From positions 310,001 to 374,000 of the forward strand of contig JAHBTD010000001.1 in assembly GCA_019638775.1 (NCBI GenBank): a stretch of 64,000 nt of DNA. Direction: 5' to 3'. Positions 51,509 through 59,292 of this stretch are shown here, one piece after another. The notes beneath the pieces were generated by a model. It was not told where the DNA came from and did not search any database. It was given only the letters and a program-made list of their open reading frames with translations. Numbering within the stretch: the stretch's first letter is position 1; every line of letters starts with the position of its first letter. The stretch comes from Fimbriimonadaceae bacterium. Its GTDB lineage: Bacteria; Armatimonadota; Fimbriimonadia; Fimbriimonadales; Fimbriimonadaceae. The translations under genes and the position numbers were made by a program.

Positions 51509-52096
51509 TTAGGCCCCTTTTGCGGCTTTTATAAACGCACGCAACTTTTCTCGATCTTTTATGCCGGGCGAAGATTCCACCCCTGAGCTCACATCGACAA
51601 AGTGAGGACGGACGGCGTTGATAGCCTCCGCTACGTTTTCGGGGGAAAGTCCACCCGCCAGCCCAACTGGGATGCTGCTCTGGGTCACTATCCTCGCGGC
51701 TAGATCCCAATCCGCTCGGTGGCCCGTTCCTCCAAAAGCCCCTTGATGGTAAGCATCAATGAGGAGTTTCTGGGCGCCGGAGGCGCTTTCAAGAACTTCT
51801 TGAACTGTATTTTGAGGCTTGAGGCGTACGGCTTGCCAGCGAGATTGCGGGCTTGATAGCCACTCCACCGATTGCACGATGTCGAAGCCTTTTGGCAGAT
51901 GGGCGAGATTGCAGACCCCGAACACAGCAACCTTTTTGGCAGCAAGCTCACTTATCCAATCTGGGATTTGTGAGGGGTCACCAAAGCACCTCGGCGAGGA
52001 TGGCTCGAACACAAAGCCCAGGTAATCGGCTCCGCAGTCACGGGCAAATTCAGCATCTTCTCGTGTACGAAGCCCGCATATTTTGACCTCTACCAG
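51509..52096 (-). CDS. trpF: Phosphoribosylanthranilate isomerase, probable CTG start
   Basis: A 195-residue enzyme of tryptophan synthesis (PRA to CdRP). The first strand VKICGLRTREDAEFA and DYLGFVFEPSSPR are essential parts of the barrel, but they lie upstream of the first usual start codon (GTG 52012, in GFV-FEP). In frame, the only sensible initiator is CTG at 52096, which overlaps the trpC stop and has AGAGGTG 7 bases upstream. DAYHQGAFGGTG and LAGGLSPENV are the active-site and phosphate-binding motifs. It is the last gene of trpDCF. Confidence 0.9.
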   Translation of the reverse strand: MVEVKICGLRTREDAEFARDCGADYLGFVFEPSSPRCFGDPSQIPDWISELAAKKVAVFGVCNLAHLPKGFDIVQSVEWLSSPQSRWQAVRLKPQNTVQEVLESASGAQKLLIDAYHQGAFGGTGHRADWDLAARIVTQSSIPVGLAGGLSPENVAEAINAVRPHFVDVSSGVESSPGIKDREKLRAFIKAAKGA

Positions 52097-52872
52097 CGCA
52101 TCACCTCTTTCACTTTCGCTCCAATATCTTCAGCTGCGCAGAAGGTTGTTCCAATAAGGACAGAACGCGCACCAGCAGAGCTCACGAGCTGGACATCATC
52201 GCTCGTTGCCAGCGAACTCTCGCTGACCGTGTGGGCAAAGGCCTTGATTTGGGGGAGCAACCGAATGGAGGTTTCAATGTCGGTTTGGAAGCTCGAAAGG
52301 TCGCGGTTGTTTATGCCGATCAAATTTGCCTTTGCCTCAAGAGCCCTTTCTGCCTCCTGTTCATCATGAATTTCGACAAGGACATCCATGCCGAGCTGCC
52401 ACGCAAGGGCTTGCAAGTCACGGAGGCGAGACTGTTCGAGAGCAGCGACGATAAGAAGTATTGCGTCGGCCCCCCATGAGCGGGCTTCGTACACTTGATA
52501 GGGATCTTCGATGAAATCTTTGCGAAGAACTGGGATCGACGTGGATTCTCTCGATTTGATAAGGTTTTGAGGCGATCCTTTAAAATATTCGACATCTGTG
52601 AGGACACTAAGGCAGTGTGCGCCTGCTGATTCGTAGGTTCGTGCCACTTCAACCGGGTCAAGATTTGGACGGATAGAACCCATTGATGGGCTTGCCGCCT
52701 TTACTTCTGCAATGAGAGTTACCGGCTGCTCAGCTTCTGCCAGTGCCTTACGAAACCCGCGCACAGGATCGGCATCTCGGGCCTTTGCACGCACCTCATC
52801 CAAAGAAAGTTCGGCTTTGGCGTCGGCGATCTCTCGCCGTTTAGTTTCGAAGATGCGGTCAAGGTAGCTCAT
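52090..52872 (-). CDS. trpC: Indole-3-glycerol phosphate synthase
   Basis: A 260-residue TIM barrel converting CdRP to indole-3-glycerol phosphate. LIAEVKAASPSMGSIR contains the catalytic Lys, SVLTDVEYFKGS and LRKDFIEDPYQVYEARSWGADAILL are classic strands, and LIGINNRDLSSFQTD and SAGARSVLIGTTFC complete the phosphate site. It overlaps trpD by 4 bases (ATGA) and trpF by 7. Confidence 0.96.
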   Translation of the reverse strand: MSYLDRIFETKRREIADAKAELSLDEVRAKARDADPVRGFRKALAEAEQPVTLIAEVKAASPSMGSIRPNLDPVEVARTYESAGAHCLSVLTDVEYFKGSPQNLIKSRESTSIPVLRKDFIEDPYQVYEARSWGADAILLIVAALEQSRLRDLQALAWQLGMDVLVEIHDEQEAERALEAKANLIGINNRDLSSFQTDIETSIRLLPQIKAFAHTVSESSLATSDDVQLVSSAGARSVLIGTTFCAAEDIGAKVKEVMRW

Positions 52873-53885
52873 GCGTTACTGCTCACCTCAATAAGCTCCT
52901 CAAGCTTGGCGATGGCTTTGCCACTCTCCAACGCATCCCTTGCTTCAGACGCGCTGTCGATAAGCGCTCCTCCACGAACGAGCCAGAGCGCGGCAGCGGC
53001 GCTCGGGATAAGGGCTTGGCTCCTTGGATGAGCTCCGGTGAGCGCTTCTCGGAGAATGGATGAATTTTCTTCGACAGTGCTGCCGGGCAGAATCTGGCTT
53101 GGGCTGAGGCCATCGATACTGAAGTCTTTCGGATCGTATTTTCCTTCTGTGAGTTCTCGACCATTTACAAACATGTATTCAGTGGATGCGCAAGGGCTGA
53201 TCTCATCAAGCCCGTCGGTTCCACGAACGACGAGCCCGCGCTTGATGCCAAGCATTGCCATTGCTTCGGCTGTGGGACGAATGAGCGTACGGTCGTAGAC
53301 GCCTATGACTTGTGAGGAGGCGCCAGCAGGGTTCGCGAGTGGGCCGAGTTGGTTGAAGACCGTTCGCACCTGAAGCTCCTTCCTTACTTTCCCAATCGCT
53401 TTGAGGGCTGGGTGATAACTGGGAGCGAAAAGGAACGCGATACCGACCGTATTGAGCAGATGGAGGGCGCTTACGGAGTCGTTGGTGATACGGACTCCGA
53501 GCGCTTCGAGCACGTCCGCGCTTCCGCAAGAGCTTGTGACAGCACGATTTCCGTGCTTTGCGACCTTCACACCACAAGCGGCAAGGACAATTGCCGCACC
53601 GGTGGAGATATTGAACGACGCAGAGCCACCACCTGTCCCGCAGGTATCGACGACATCATAGGGGGCTTGAAAGCCGACAGAATGCTCACGCATCGCAGTG
53701 GCAAACCCGGCAAGCTCCTCACCGCTCGCGCCCTTGCCGGCGACTGCGATAAGCAAACCGGCAATCTGTGCTTCGGTTAGCTTTTCGGAAAGGGCCATTG
53801 ACATGACATGATGTGCCTCGTCGGCGGACAGGCTTTTTTGTGCGATAAGATTGGCAAGCGCTTCCCGAAATTCCATCCGGTTCAT
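52869..53885 (-). CDS. trpD: Anthranilate phosphoribosyltransferase
   Basis: A 338-residue enzyme joining anthranilate and PRPP. DVVDTCGTGGGSASFNIST is the PRPP loop, VAKHGNRAVTSSCGSADVLEALG the second substrate site, and NQLGPLANPAG a further landmark. The frame is open upstream to 54266, but that tail overlaps nuoA on the other strand and is not TrpD-like; ATG 53885 (or 53876) begins the true domain. It is the first gene of a trpD-trpC-trpF operon; trpE, trpG, trpB and trpA are not in the window. Confidence 0.95.
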   Translation of the reverse strand: MNRMEFREALANLIAQKSLSADEAHHVMSMALSEKLTEAQIAGLLIAVAGKGASGEELAGFATAMREHSVGFQAPYDVVDTCGTGGGSASFNISTGAAIVLAACGVKVAKHGNRAVTSSCGSADVLEALGVRITNDSVSALHLLNTVGIAFLFAPSYHPALKAIGKVRKELQVRTVFNQLGPLANPAGASSQVIGVYDRTLIRPTAEAMAMLGIKRGLVVRGTDGLDEISPCASTEYMFVNGRELTEGKYDPKDFSIDGLSPSQILPGSTVEENSSILREALTGAHPRSQALIPSAAAALWLVRGGALIDSASEARDALESGKAIAKLEELIEVSSNA

Positions 53886-53993
53886 TTTAGCTTCAAGCCG
53901 AAGGAATGGACAGGCCAGATGCGAAAGCTGAACAGTCTGTGTTAGGGTTGAAGCACCAAGAGCCCGGGCAGGGTGGGTAGAATCGGGGAACTT

Positions 53994-54461
53994 ATGGGCC
54001 AGTATTGGGGCATCATCATCGCGGTTTTGCTTGCGGCGGGAATCAGCGCAGCAATGGTTACTTTGAGTTGGGTCCTCGGCCCGAAGAAGGTGACCCCTTA
54101 CAAGTCGGCTCCGTACGAATGCGGTGTCTCGCCCGCGGGCGATGCGAACGAGCGCTTCCCTATCAAGTTTTACTTGGTTGCGATCTTGTTCGTCCTCTTC
54201 GATATTGAAGTCGTTTTCCTTTGGGGATGGATGACTTCGTTTAAGGGCGGTGGACAAGATTATCAAATCTTCAGTTTCGCTGTTTTGATGGTCTATATGG
54301 CGCTGTGGGTCTTGGGAGATGTGTACGCTCTACGAGTTGGAGCCATCGACTGGGACGAAGCGACATCGCTGCATCCGGCGAAGCTCGGCGATACCGAGTT
54401 TGACGATGGAGAGCTTCCGGTTTCGTTGCAGCCAGCCCTTCAAGGCGGAGGTGGCGAGTAA
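53994..54461 (+). CDS. nuoA: NADH-quinone oxidoreductase subunit A
   Basis: A 155-residue complex I membrane subunit with three transmembrane helices. PYKSAPYECGVSPAGDANERFPIKFYLVAILFVLFDIEVVFLWGW is the family hallmark; the Cys-containing loop and helix 2 with its FDIE acidic site are intact. The C-terminus has an extra tail of about 40 residues. GGGGA precedes ATG 53994; an upstream GTG/ATG frame at 53973 is less likely. The stop overlaps the nuoC start (TAATG). Confidence 0.95.
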   Translation: MGQYWGIIIAVLLAAGISAAMVTLSWVLGPKKVTPYKSAPYECGVSPAGDANERFPIKFYLVAILFVLFDIEVVFLWGWMTSFKGGGQDYQIFSFAVLMVYMALWVLGDVYALRVGAIDWDEATSLHPAKLGDTEFDDGELPVSLQPALQGGGGE

Positions 54462-55063
54462 TGTCCACACCTACAGTCGGCAATGAGCGCCTTGAACTCG
54501 TGCGCATCCGTGAATCGTTTCCCGACGCGATCCTTGGCTCCAAGGAGTATCGAGGGGACACTTGGATTTTTATTAAGAGGGAGAACCTGGTCGAGGTCGC
54601 GAAATTCCTCAAAGAGGACCCTGAACTTCAATACAAATACTTTGCCGAGTGCGTTGGTGCCGACTATTCCACCTGGACACACGAGCGTGATTTATCTGAG
54701 CGCTTCGAGGTCGTTTATAACCTGATGTCGCTCAAGCACTCTTCCCGGCTGTTCTTAAAAGTAGGGGCGAACGACGGGGACAAAATTCCAACACTCAAGC
54801 ACGTTTGGCTTGGCGCAGAGTATCCGGAGCGAGAGATTTGGGATCTCTACGGTGTGGTGTTCGAGGGCAATGAACAGACGGAGCGGTTCTTGCTCCCGGA
54901 TGACTGGGTGGGCTTTCCACTCCGTAAGGAATTTCCTCTCGGCGGTGAGGATGTTCTCTTTGATCAGAGCACTCGCGGCCCTGCCGTTGAGGACATTCAG
55001 ATGCCTCATGCCGGTGAAAGTTTTGACGGCAAAACCGGATCGGATGAGATCAGCGGTCGCTGA
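54461..55063 (+). CDS. nuoC: NADH-quinone oxidoreductase subunit C
   Basis: A 200-residue peripheral complex I subunit (30-kDa homologue). YFAECVGADYSTW, FEVVYNLMSLKHSSRLFLKV and WLGAEYPEREIWDLYGVVFEG are the family core and LPDDWVGFPLRKEFPL the conserved end. It follows nuoA directly, with no nuoB between them as would be usual. No terminator follows. The next complex I gene, nuoD, is 7.7 kb away beyond the pseudopilin array. Confidence 0.94.
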   Translation: MSTPTVGNERLELVRIRESFPDAILGSKEYRGDTWIFIKRENLVEVAKFLKEDPELQYKYFAECVGADYSTWTHERDLSERFEVVYNLMSLKHSSRLFLKVGANDGDKIPTLKHVWLGAEYPEREIWDLYGVVFEGNEQTERFLLPDDWVGFPLRKEFPLGGEDVLFDQSTRGPAVEDIQMPHAGESFDGKTGSDEISGR

Positions 55064-55252
55064 TTTTGGACCAAATCAACCCTTTTGTAACGCGTCTGCA
55101 TTGTGCTTTGAACATACGATGCGGACTTTATTCGTTTTGAAGCGAATGAAGCTATCTTCCTCCAAAACGGCCACTTTCTTGAAATATCATTGACGATTGT
55201 GGGTGGTTGTCAGAGACCACTTATAGTCTGGAATTTTAATAAAATTCCCCTG

Positions 55253-55267
55253 TCCTCAAATGGAGGA
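55253..55267 (+). promoter_or_regulatory. Shine-Dalgarno-masking hairpin ahead of P1
   Basis: TCCTC (55253-55257) can pair with GAGGA (55263-55267), the ribosome site of P1, around a 5-base loop. A GGAATTTT/AAAATTCC palindrome lies just upstream (about 55230-55248). Confidence 0.4.
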
Positions 55268-55271
55268 ATGC

Positions 55272-56159
55272 ATGTTGAAGAAAGCATTTACACTTATAGA
55301 ACTCTTGGTTGTTATTGCAATCATCGCAATCCTTGCCGCCATCCTGTTCCCTGTCTTTGCACAGGCGAAGGATTCGGCTAAGAACACCGCTCTTTTGAGC
55401 AACGTCAAGCAGGCTGGAACATCGCAGATGATCTACTCGGCTGACTACGACGACATCTTCTCGCCGACGATGGCAAGTCACCCGACTCAGCCCATCGACC
55501 TCGGTTGGCAAGACCTTTGTCAGCCGTACATGAAGAACTACGAACTGGTTCTGAACCCGAAGCGAACACGTCCTGCCAACAACACTTGGCTGTACTGGAC
55601 CCGTCTGCAGCACATCGCCCTTCCGGCACGTGCAGCAACCTCGGGCAACGCTACGGTTCTTACTCAGAACTACTTCCAGGGCGCTCATGCTGGCCAGAAC
55701 GTTCGATATGAAGGCGTCGGCGGTTTTGTAAACCTCGACACAACCCTTCCCGACTGGCTTGGCCGATCGGTCGCTACGTCCTACAGCAACACTCAGGTTG
55801 ACGACGTGTCCAACACGATCCTTTACGCTGAGGGTTCGAACTGGGATGCCTGGTTCTCGCTCATCGCAGGCGATGGCGTTACCCTTGGACCGCTTAGCTA
55901 CTGTGTTCGCTGGAACCCGGTTCCGGATGCAAACGCTAACGGTGCAAACTACAGCGCTCCGATCACGACGACCACACGACCGCTTAACGGTCTGAACGGT
56001 CTGACAGCTGCTTGCTTCATCCCGCAGGGCCGCTCCACAGCGACCATGACGGATAGCTCCGCTCGATCGGTTGACTTCCGCGGACAGATCTACAACCCGT
56101 CACCCAGCAAAACTGCAGGCATTTATGTCTCGAAGTTGCTAAACCCGATGGGCATCTAA
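55272..56159 (+). CDS. Pseudopilin P1 (array copy 1)
   Basis: A 295-residue pseudopilin. MLKKAFTLIELL is the prepilin leader: KKA, Phe+1, Glu+5, then one helix. FAQAKDSAKNTALLSNVKQA, MIYSADYDDIFSPTMASHP and the last 45 residues are shared with the other copies. Variable parts are residues about 105-140 (NNTWLYWTRLQHIALPARAA) and 185-225. ATG 55272 is chosen because GGAGG lies 5 bases upstream; the ATG at 55260 lies inside that site. Lipoprotein L1 follows 14 bases later. It lies in the nuo operon, after nuoC. Confidence 0.92.
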   Translation: MLKKAFTLIELLVVIAIIAILAAILFPVFAQAKDSAKNTALLSNVKQAGTSQMIYSADYDDIFSPTMASHPTQPIDLGWQDLCQPYMKNYELVLNPKRTRPANNTWLYWTRLQHIALPARAATSGNATVLTQNYFQGAHAGQNVRYEGVGGFVNLDTTLPDWLGRSVATSYSNTQVDDVSNTILYAEGSNWDAWFSLIAGDGVTLGPLSYCVRWNPVPDANANGANYSAPITTTTRPLNGLNGLTAACFIPQGRSTATMTDSSARSVDFRGQIYNPSPSKTAGIYVSKLLNPMGI

Positions 56160-56173
56160 GGTATCGTAATCGA

Positions 56174-56383
56174 ATGTCAATTCGCATCAAGTCAATACTT
56201 GCATTGACAGCACTCGTGATGTCGATAGCACTCGTAGGCTGCGGTGATGGATCCGGCGGCGGATCCACCATGCCCGACAATGACCAGATTCGGAAAGAGA
56301 ATCCGACCAGCGAACGCCCAAGCTTGAGCGCGGGTGGAGAAACTGGGGGAGCAACTCCGAATACTCAGCTCGGAAAAGAGTAA
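56174..56383 (+). CDS. Small lipoprotein L1 paired with P1
   Basis: A 69-residue lipoprotein with lipobox LVGC (Cys23) and a short polar mature part with Gly/Ser runs, then DNDQIRKENPTSERPSLSAG. The core DN-x-x-IRKENP-x-x-x-RP is shared with L0 and L2. Its place directly after a pseudopilin gene, seen three times in the window, implies a functional partnership: for example an assembly factor, anchor or periplasmic cap (inference). Confidence 0.82.
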   Translation: MSIRIKSILALTALVMSIALVGCGDGSGGGSTMPDNDQIRKENPTSERPSLSAGGETGGATPNTQLGKE

Positions 56384-56404
56384 TTTCCTTTTCGAGAAAG
56401 CAAT

Positions 56405-56430
56405 AGCGGGCCGTCGTTTGACGGCCCGCT
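56405..56430 (+). terminator. Terminator of the P1-L1 unit
   Basis: AGCGGGCCGTC / GACGGCCCGCT, an 11-bp perfect stem with a GTTT loop, is followed by TTGTTTTTTG. Confidence 0.88.
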
Positions 56431-56734
56431 TTGTTTTTTGTGACTGCCCTCTTATTGATCCTGATTTGAAGATTGAGGTTGTGGATGCCTTTGATTTGTA
56501 GATCTGAAGTGTTTTTGTTTGTTGTTAGCACCATGGCTTGATGGGTCTTTGTACTAGGTCCATAGGAGCTACTCAGGCTCAATTGTCAAGTTCGACGTCC
56601 CATCCGATTGAAACATTTGGTGGGACCTGTGATGACCGGCAGGTTGAGCACGTCAAACTGTCGTACCTGTGGCCGCGAGTAGCGATCACGGTGTTGACCA
56701 ACCATTACAAAGCATGCTTTGTGGGAAATTTCAC
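56431..56734 (+). other. Gene-free leader region of P2
   Basis: About 300 bases without a convincing gene. It holds a stem GTCCCA...TGGGAC and, directly ahead of P2, the 16-bp perfect palindrome ACAAAGCATGCTTTGT (56707-56722), an operator candidate. No Shine-Dalgarno precedes the P2 ATG. Confidence 0.5.
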
Positions 56735-57613
56735 ATGTCTAACAAGAAAGCATTTACACTCATTGAGCTTCTCGTTGTGATCGCCATCATTGCGATCCTT
56801 GCCGCCATTCTGTTCCCTGTCTTTGCCCAAGCCAAGGATTCCGCTAAGAACACCGCTTTGCTGAGCAACATCAAGCAAGCTGGAACTTCGCAGATGATCT
56901 ATGCATCGGACTACGACGATATCTTCTCGCCGACGATGGCCAGCCACCCGACGCTGCCTATCGACCTCGGTTGGCAGGATCTCGTTCAGCCGTACATGAA
57001 GAACTACGATCTGATCCTGAACCCGAAGCGAACCCGCCCTGCCAACGATCCGGCTAACCTGTTCTGGGTTCGTCTGCAGCACATGGGTCTCCCGGCTCGC
57101 GCAGCAACCTCGCTGAACACGACTGTCCGCACGAACAACTACTATCTTGGAACACACACCGGCCAGCCCGTTCGCTACGAAGGCGTTGGTGGTTTTGTGA
57201 ACCTCGACACGACACAGCCCGACTGGCTCGGCCGCACCGTGGCTACGTCCTACAGCAACACTCAGGTTGACGACGTGTCCAACACGATCCTGATGGTTGA
57301 GGGTTCGAACTGGGACAACTGGTTCTCGCTCGCTGCTTCCGGTTCCCCGCTGACTGGCTGTTTCCGCTGGACCCCCGCCGCTTCGAACGCGAATGCAGGC
57401 AACTTCAGCGCTCCGATCACAACGACCACACGACCGCTCAACGGCGCTAACGGTCTTACAGCAACTTGTCTCGTTCCTCAGGGCCGCTCCACAGCGACCA
57501 TGACAGACAGCTCCGCTCGATCGGTTGACTTCCGAGGCCAGATCTACAATCCGTCGCCCAGCAAATCGGCAGGCATCTATGTCTCCAAGTTGCTGAACCC
57601 GATGGGTATCTAA
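56735..57613 (+). CDS. Pseudopilin P2 (array copy 2)
   Basis: A 292-residue pseudopilin. The leader is MSNKKAFTLIELL. It is the only copy with the shorter central loop SLAASGSPLTGCFRWTPAA, close to P0 (GGNPLSTCWRWNPAA), so P0 and P2 form one subgroup. Ends are as in the other copies, with KSAGIY for KTAGIY. ATG 56735 is taken because the upstream frame adds a non-prepilin tail. Lipoprotein L2 follows 12 bases later. Confidence 0.92.
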   Translation: MSNKKAFTLIELLVVIAIIAILAAILFPVFAQAKDSAKNTALLSNIKQAGTSQMIYASDYDDIFSPTMASHPTLPIDLGWQDLVQPYMKNYDLILNPKRTRPANDPANLFWVRLQHMGLPARAATSLNTTVRTNNYYLGTHTGQPVRYEGVGGFVNLDTTQPDWLGRTVATSYSNTQVDDVSNTILMVEGSNWDNWFSLAASGSPLTGCFRWTPAASNANAGNFSAPITTTTRPLNGANGLTATCLVPQGRSTATMTDSSARSVDFRGQIYNPSPSKSAGIYVSKLLNPMGI

Positions 57614-57625
57614 CTGGAGAGATTT

Positions 57626-57808
57626 ATGAGTCTTAAACTAAAGAGCATCTTTGCAGTTGTGGCAGTAGCCGCTTCGATCGCCCTTGTGGGTTGTGGCGCG
57701 GATAGCGGCACACCGGCTGCGGACAACGATCAGATTCGGAAAGAGAATCCTACCGACCAGCGCCCGTCGCTGGGAGATGGACCTGCTGAAACTCCTGCCA
57801 AAGAGTAG
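57626..57808 (+). CDS. Small lipoprotein L2 paired with P2
   Basis: A 60-residue lipoprotein, the shortest of the three. The signal peptide ends LVGC (Cys22), followed by GADSGTPAADNDQIRKENPT and QRPSLGDG. The motif DN-x-x-IRKENP-x-x-x-RP is intact. GGAGAG lies before the ATG. It is followed by a strong terminator. Confidence 0.82.
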   Translation: MSLKLKSIFAVVAVAASIALVGCGADSGTPAADNDQIRKENPTDQRPSLGDGPAETPAKE

Positions 57809-57836
57809 ACGCTCTCTAACTCAGACCATTAATCTA

Positions 57837-57866
57837 AGACGGACTGCCTGAAAAGGCAGTCCGTCT
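57837..57866 (+). terminator. Terminator of the P2-L2 unit
   Basis: AGACGGACTGCCT / AGGCAGTCCGTCT, a 13-bp perfect stem with a GAAA tetraloop, is followed by TTTT. The stem core AGACGGACTGC recurs in the hairpin after P5. Confidence 0.9.
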
Positions 57867-58040
57867 TTTTGTTTAAGTCTATTCCCGCACAGAATATACA
57901 AACCAATGACTTGATCTTTGCATGATATGCCTTATATTGATAGTTGTTAGCATCTATGCAACAACTCAACCTATTTATCCGTGACAACCTTACTATTTTG
58001 GGATTATGGGAATTTTGGCTTCTTAATAGCAGTCGTGTAG

Positions 58041-58078
58041 TTGTCTGCAGACAAAGCACTTATCAATCTCTATAAGAG
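58041..58078 (+). promoter_or_regulatory. Palindrome and ribosome-site hairpin ahead of P3
   Basis: TTGTCTGCAGACAA (58041-58054) is a perfect 14-bp palindrome. CTCT (58068-58071) can pair with AGAG (58075-58078), which is part of the P3 Shine-Dalgarno. Confidence 0.4.
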
Positions 58079-58084
58079 GTCATC

Positions 58085-58975
58085 ATGCATTACAAAAAAG
58101 CCTTTACATTAATTGAACTTCTGGTTGTCATTGCTATCATCGCGATTCTTGCAGCGATTCTATTCCCGGTTTTTGCCCAAGCAAAAGACTCGGCGAAGAA
58201 TACGGCTCTGCTAAGCAACATCAAGCAGACCGGAACGTCTCAGATGATTTATGCAACCGACTACGACGATATCTTTTCTCCAACTATGGCGAGCCATCCC
58301 GTTCAGCCAGTGGACCTTGGCTGGCAAGACTTGGTTCAGCCCTATATGAAGAATTACGAGCTTGTGCTCAATCCAAAGCGCACACGCCCTGCCAACAACA
58401 CGTTCCTGTATTGGACACGTCTTCAGCACATGGGTATGCCCGCTAGGGCCGCAACGTCGGCAGTTGCCCAAGTTCGCACTCAGGGCTATCTGCAAGGAAC
58501 ACATGCAGGACAAAATGTCCGATATGAAGGTGTCGGCGGATTTGTGAACCTCGACACCACTCTTCCCGATTGGGCTGGTCGCTTTGTCGCGTCTTCATAC
58601 AGCAATACTCAAGTTGACGATGTGTCCAATACGATCCTGATTGTCGAGGGGTCAAGCTTTGACAACTGGTTCTCGATGAATGTTGGTGATGGCGTCACTC
58701 TTGACCCGATGCGCTATTGCCTTCGCTGGAACCCAGTTCCCGACGCTAATGCGAACGGTTCTGAGTACAGCGCTCCGATCACGACGACGACTCGACCACT
58801 CAACGGCCTGAATGGACTCGTGCCGGGATGCTTTACTCCACAGGGCCGGTCGACGGCGACCATGACCGACAGCTCAGCTCGATCGGTTGACTTCCGAGGA
58901 CAAATCTACAACCCATCACCCAGCAAGACTGCGAACGTTTACGTTTCCAAATTGCTGAACCCGATGGGCATCTAA
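58085..58975 (+). CDS. Pseudopilin P3 (array copy 3)
   Basis: A 296-residue pseudopilin with leader MHYKKAFTLIELL. By nucleotide sequence it is the most divergent copy of the array, with many synonymous changes where P4-P6 agree, although the protein ends stay the same. The centre has GSSFDNWFSMNVGDGVTLDP. AAGAGGT lies 5 bases before the ATG. No lipoprotein gene follows; a large hairpin and a terminator do instead. Confidence 0.92.
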   Translation: MHYKKAFTLIELLVVIAIIAILAAILFPVFAQAKDSAKNTALLSNIKQTGTSQMIYATDYDDIFSPTMASHPVQPVDLGWQDLVQPYMKNYELVLNPKRTRPANNTFLYWTRLQHMGMPARAATSAVAQVRTQGYLQGTHAGQNVRYEGVGGFVNLDTTLPDWAGRFVASSYSNTQVDDVSNTILIVEGSSFDNWFSMNVGDGVTLDPMRYCLRWNPVPDANANGSEYSAPITTTTRPLNGLNGLVPGCFTPQGRSTATMTDSSARSVDFRGQIYNPSPSKTANVYVSKLLNPMGI

Positions 58976-58986
58976 AGATAACGACC

Positions 58987-59058
58987 GTTAAAGGGACGAT
59001 GTAGGAGGGCAAAATCCGCAAATCTTCAACATGCATTTCCTCCGCATCGCCCTTTAAC
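58987..59058 (+). repeat. 19-bp interrupted inverted repeat after P3
   Basis: GTTAAAGGG-CGATG-GGAGG (58987-59008) pairs with CCTCC-CATCG-CCCTTTAAC (59039-59058), with one bulge and a small internal loop, around a 30-base loop. It holds a ribosome-site-like AGGAGGG and a stray 8-codon frame. It lies where L1 and L2 sit in other units. Confidence 0.6.
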
Positions 59059-59060
59059 AA

Positions 59061-59086
59061 CCCCGAGTCGCGACTACGACTCGGGG
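59061..59086 (+). terminator. Terminator of P3
   Basis: CCCCGAGTCG / CGACTCGGGG, a 10-bp perfect stem with a 6-base loop, is followed by TTTCTT. Confidence 0.8.
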
Positions 59087-59271
59087 TTTCTTAATTCTTG
59101 AGGTCATACATTCAGGCGTAAAAGAACTCGAATTTCCGGGTTCTATTGTTCGGTGATCTTCTACTGTTTGCATGAAACAATCGATTGCAATGTTACGCTG
59201 GGCAACTATTGTCTCTCGAAGAGTTTTGATGGAGTTGAAAATGATCCATTTTCGCTACATCAATACAAAAA

Positions 59272-59285
59272 CTCCGTTGATGGAG
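59272..59285 (+). promoter_or_regulatory. Shine-Dalgarno-masking hairpin ahead of P4
   Basis: CTCC (59272-59275) faces GGAG (59282-59285), the ribosome site of P4, and ATCAA/TTGAT (59259-59263 / 59277-59281) offers a competing stem. A GAAAATG/CATTTTC inverted repeat lies upstream. The remaining stretch from 59087 is otherwise free of genes. Confidence 0.35.
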
Positions 59286-59292
59286 AGATATC

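Noticed and set aside
53886-54266. N-terminal extension of trpD
   Set aside because: It is antisense to nuoA and not TrpD-like; MNRMEFREAL is the natural start.
59031-59057. Eight-codon frame (MHFLRIAL) in the loop and arm of the hairpin after P3
   Set aside because: Too short and without lipobox; at most a relic of a lipoprotein start.
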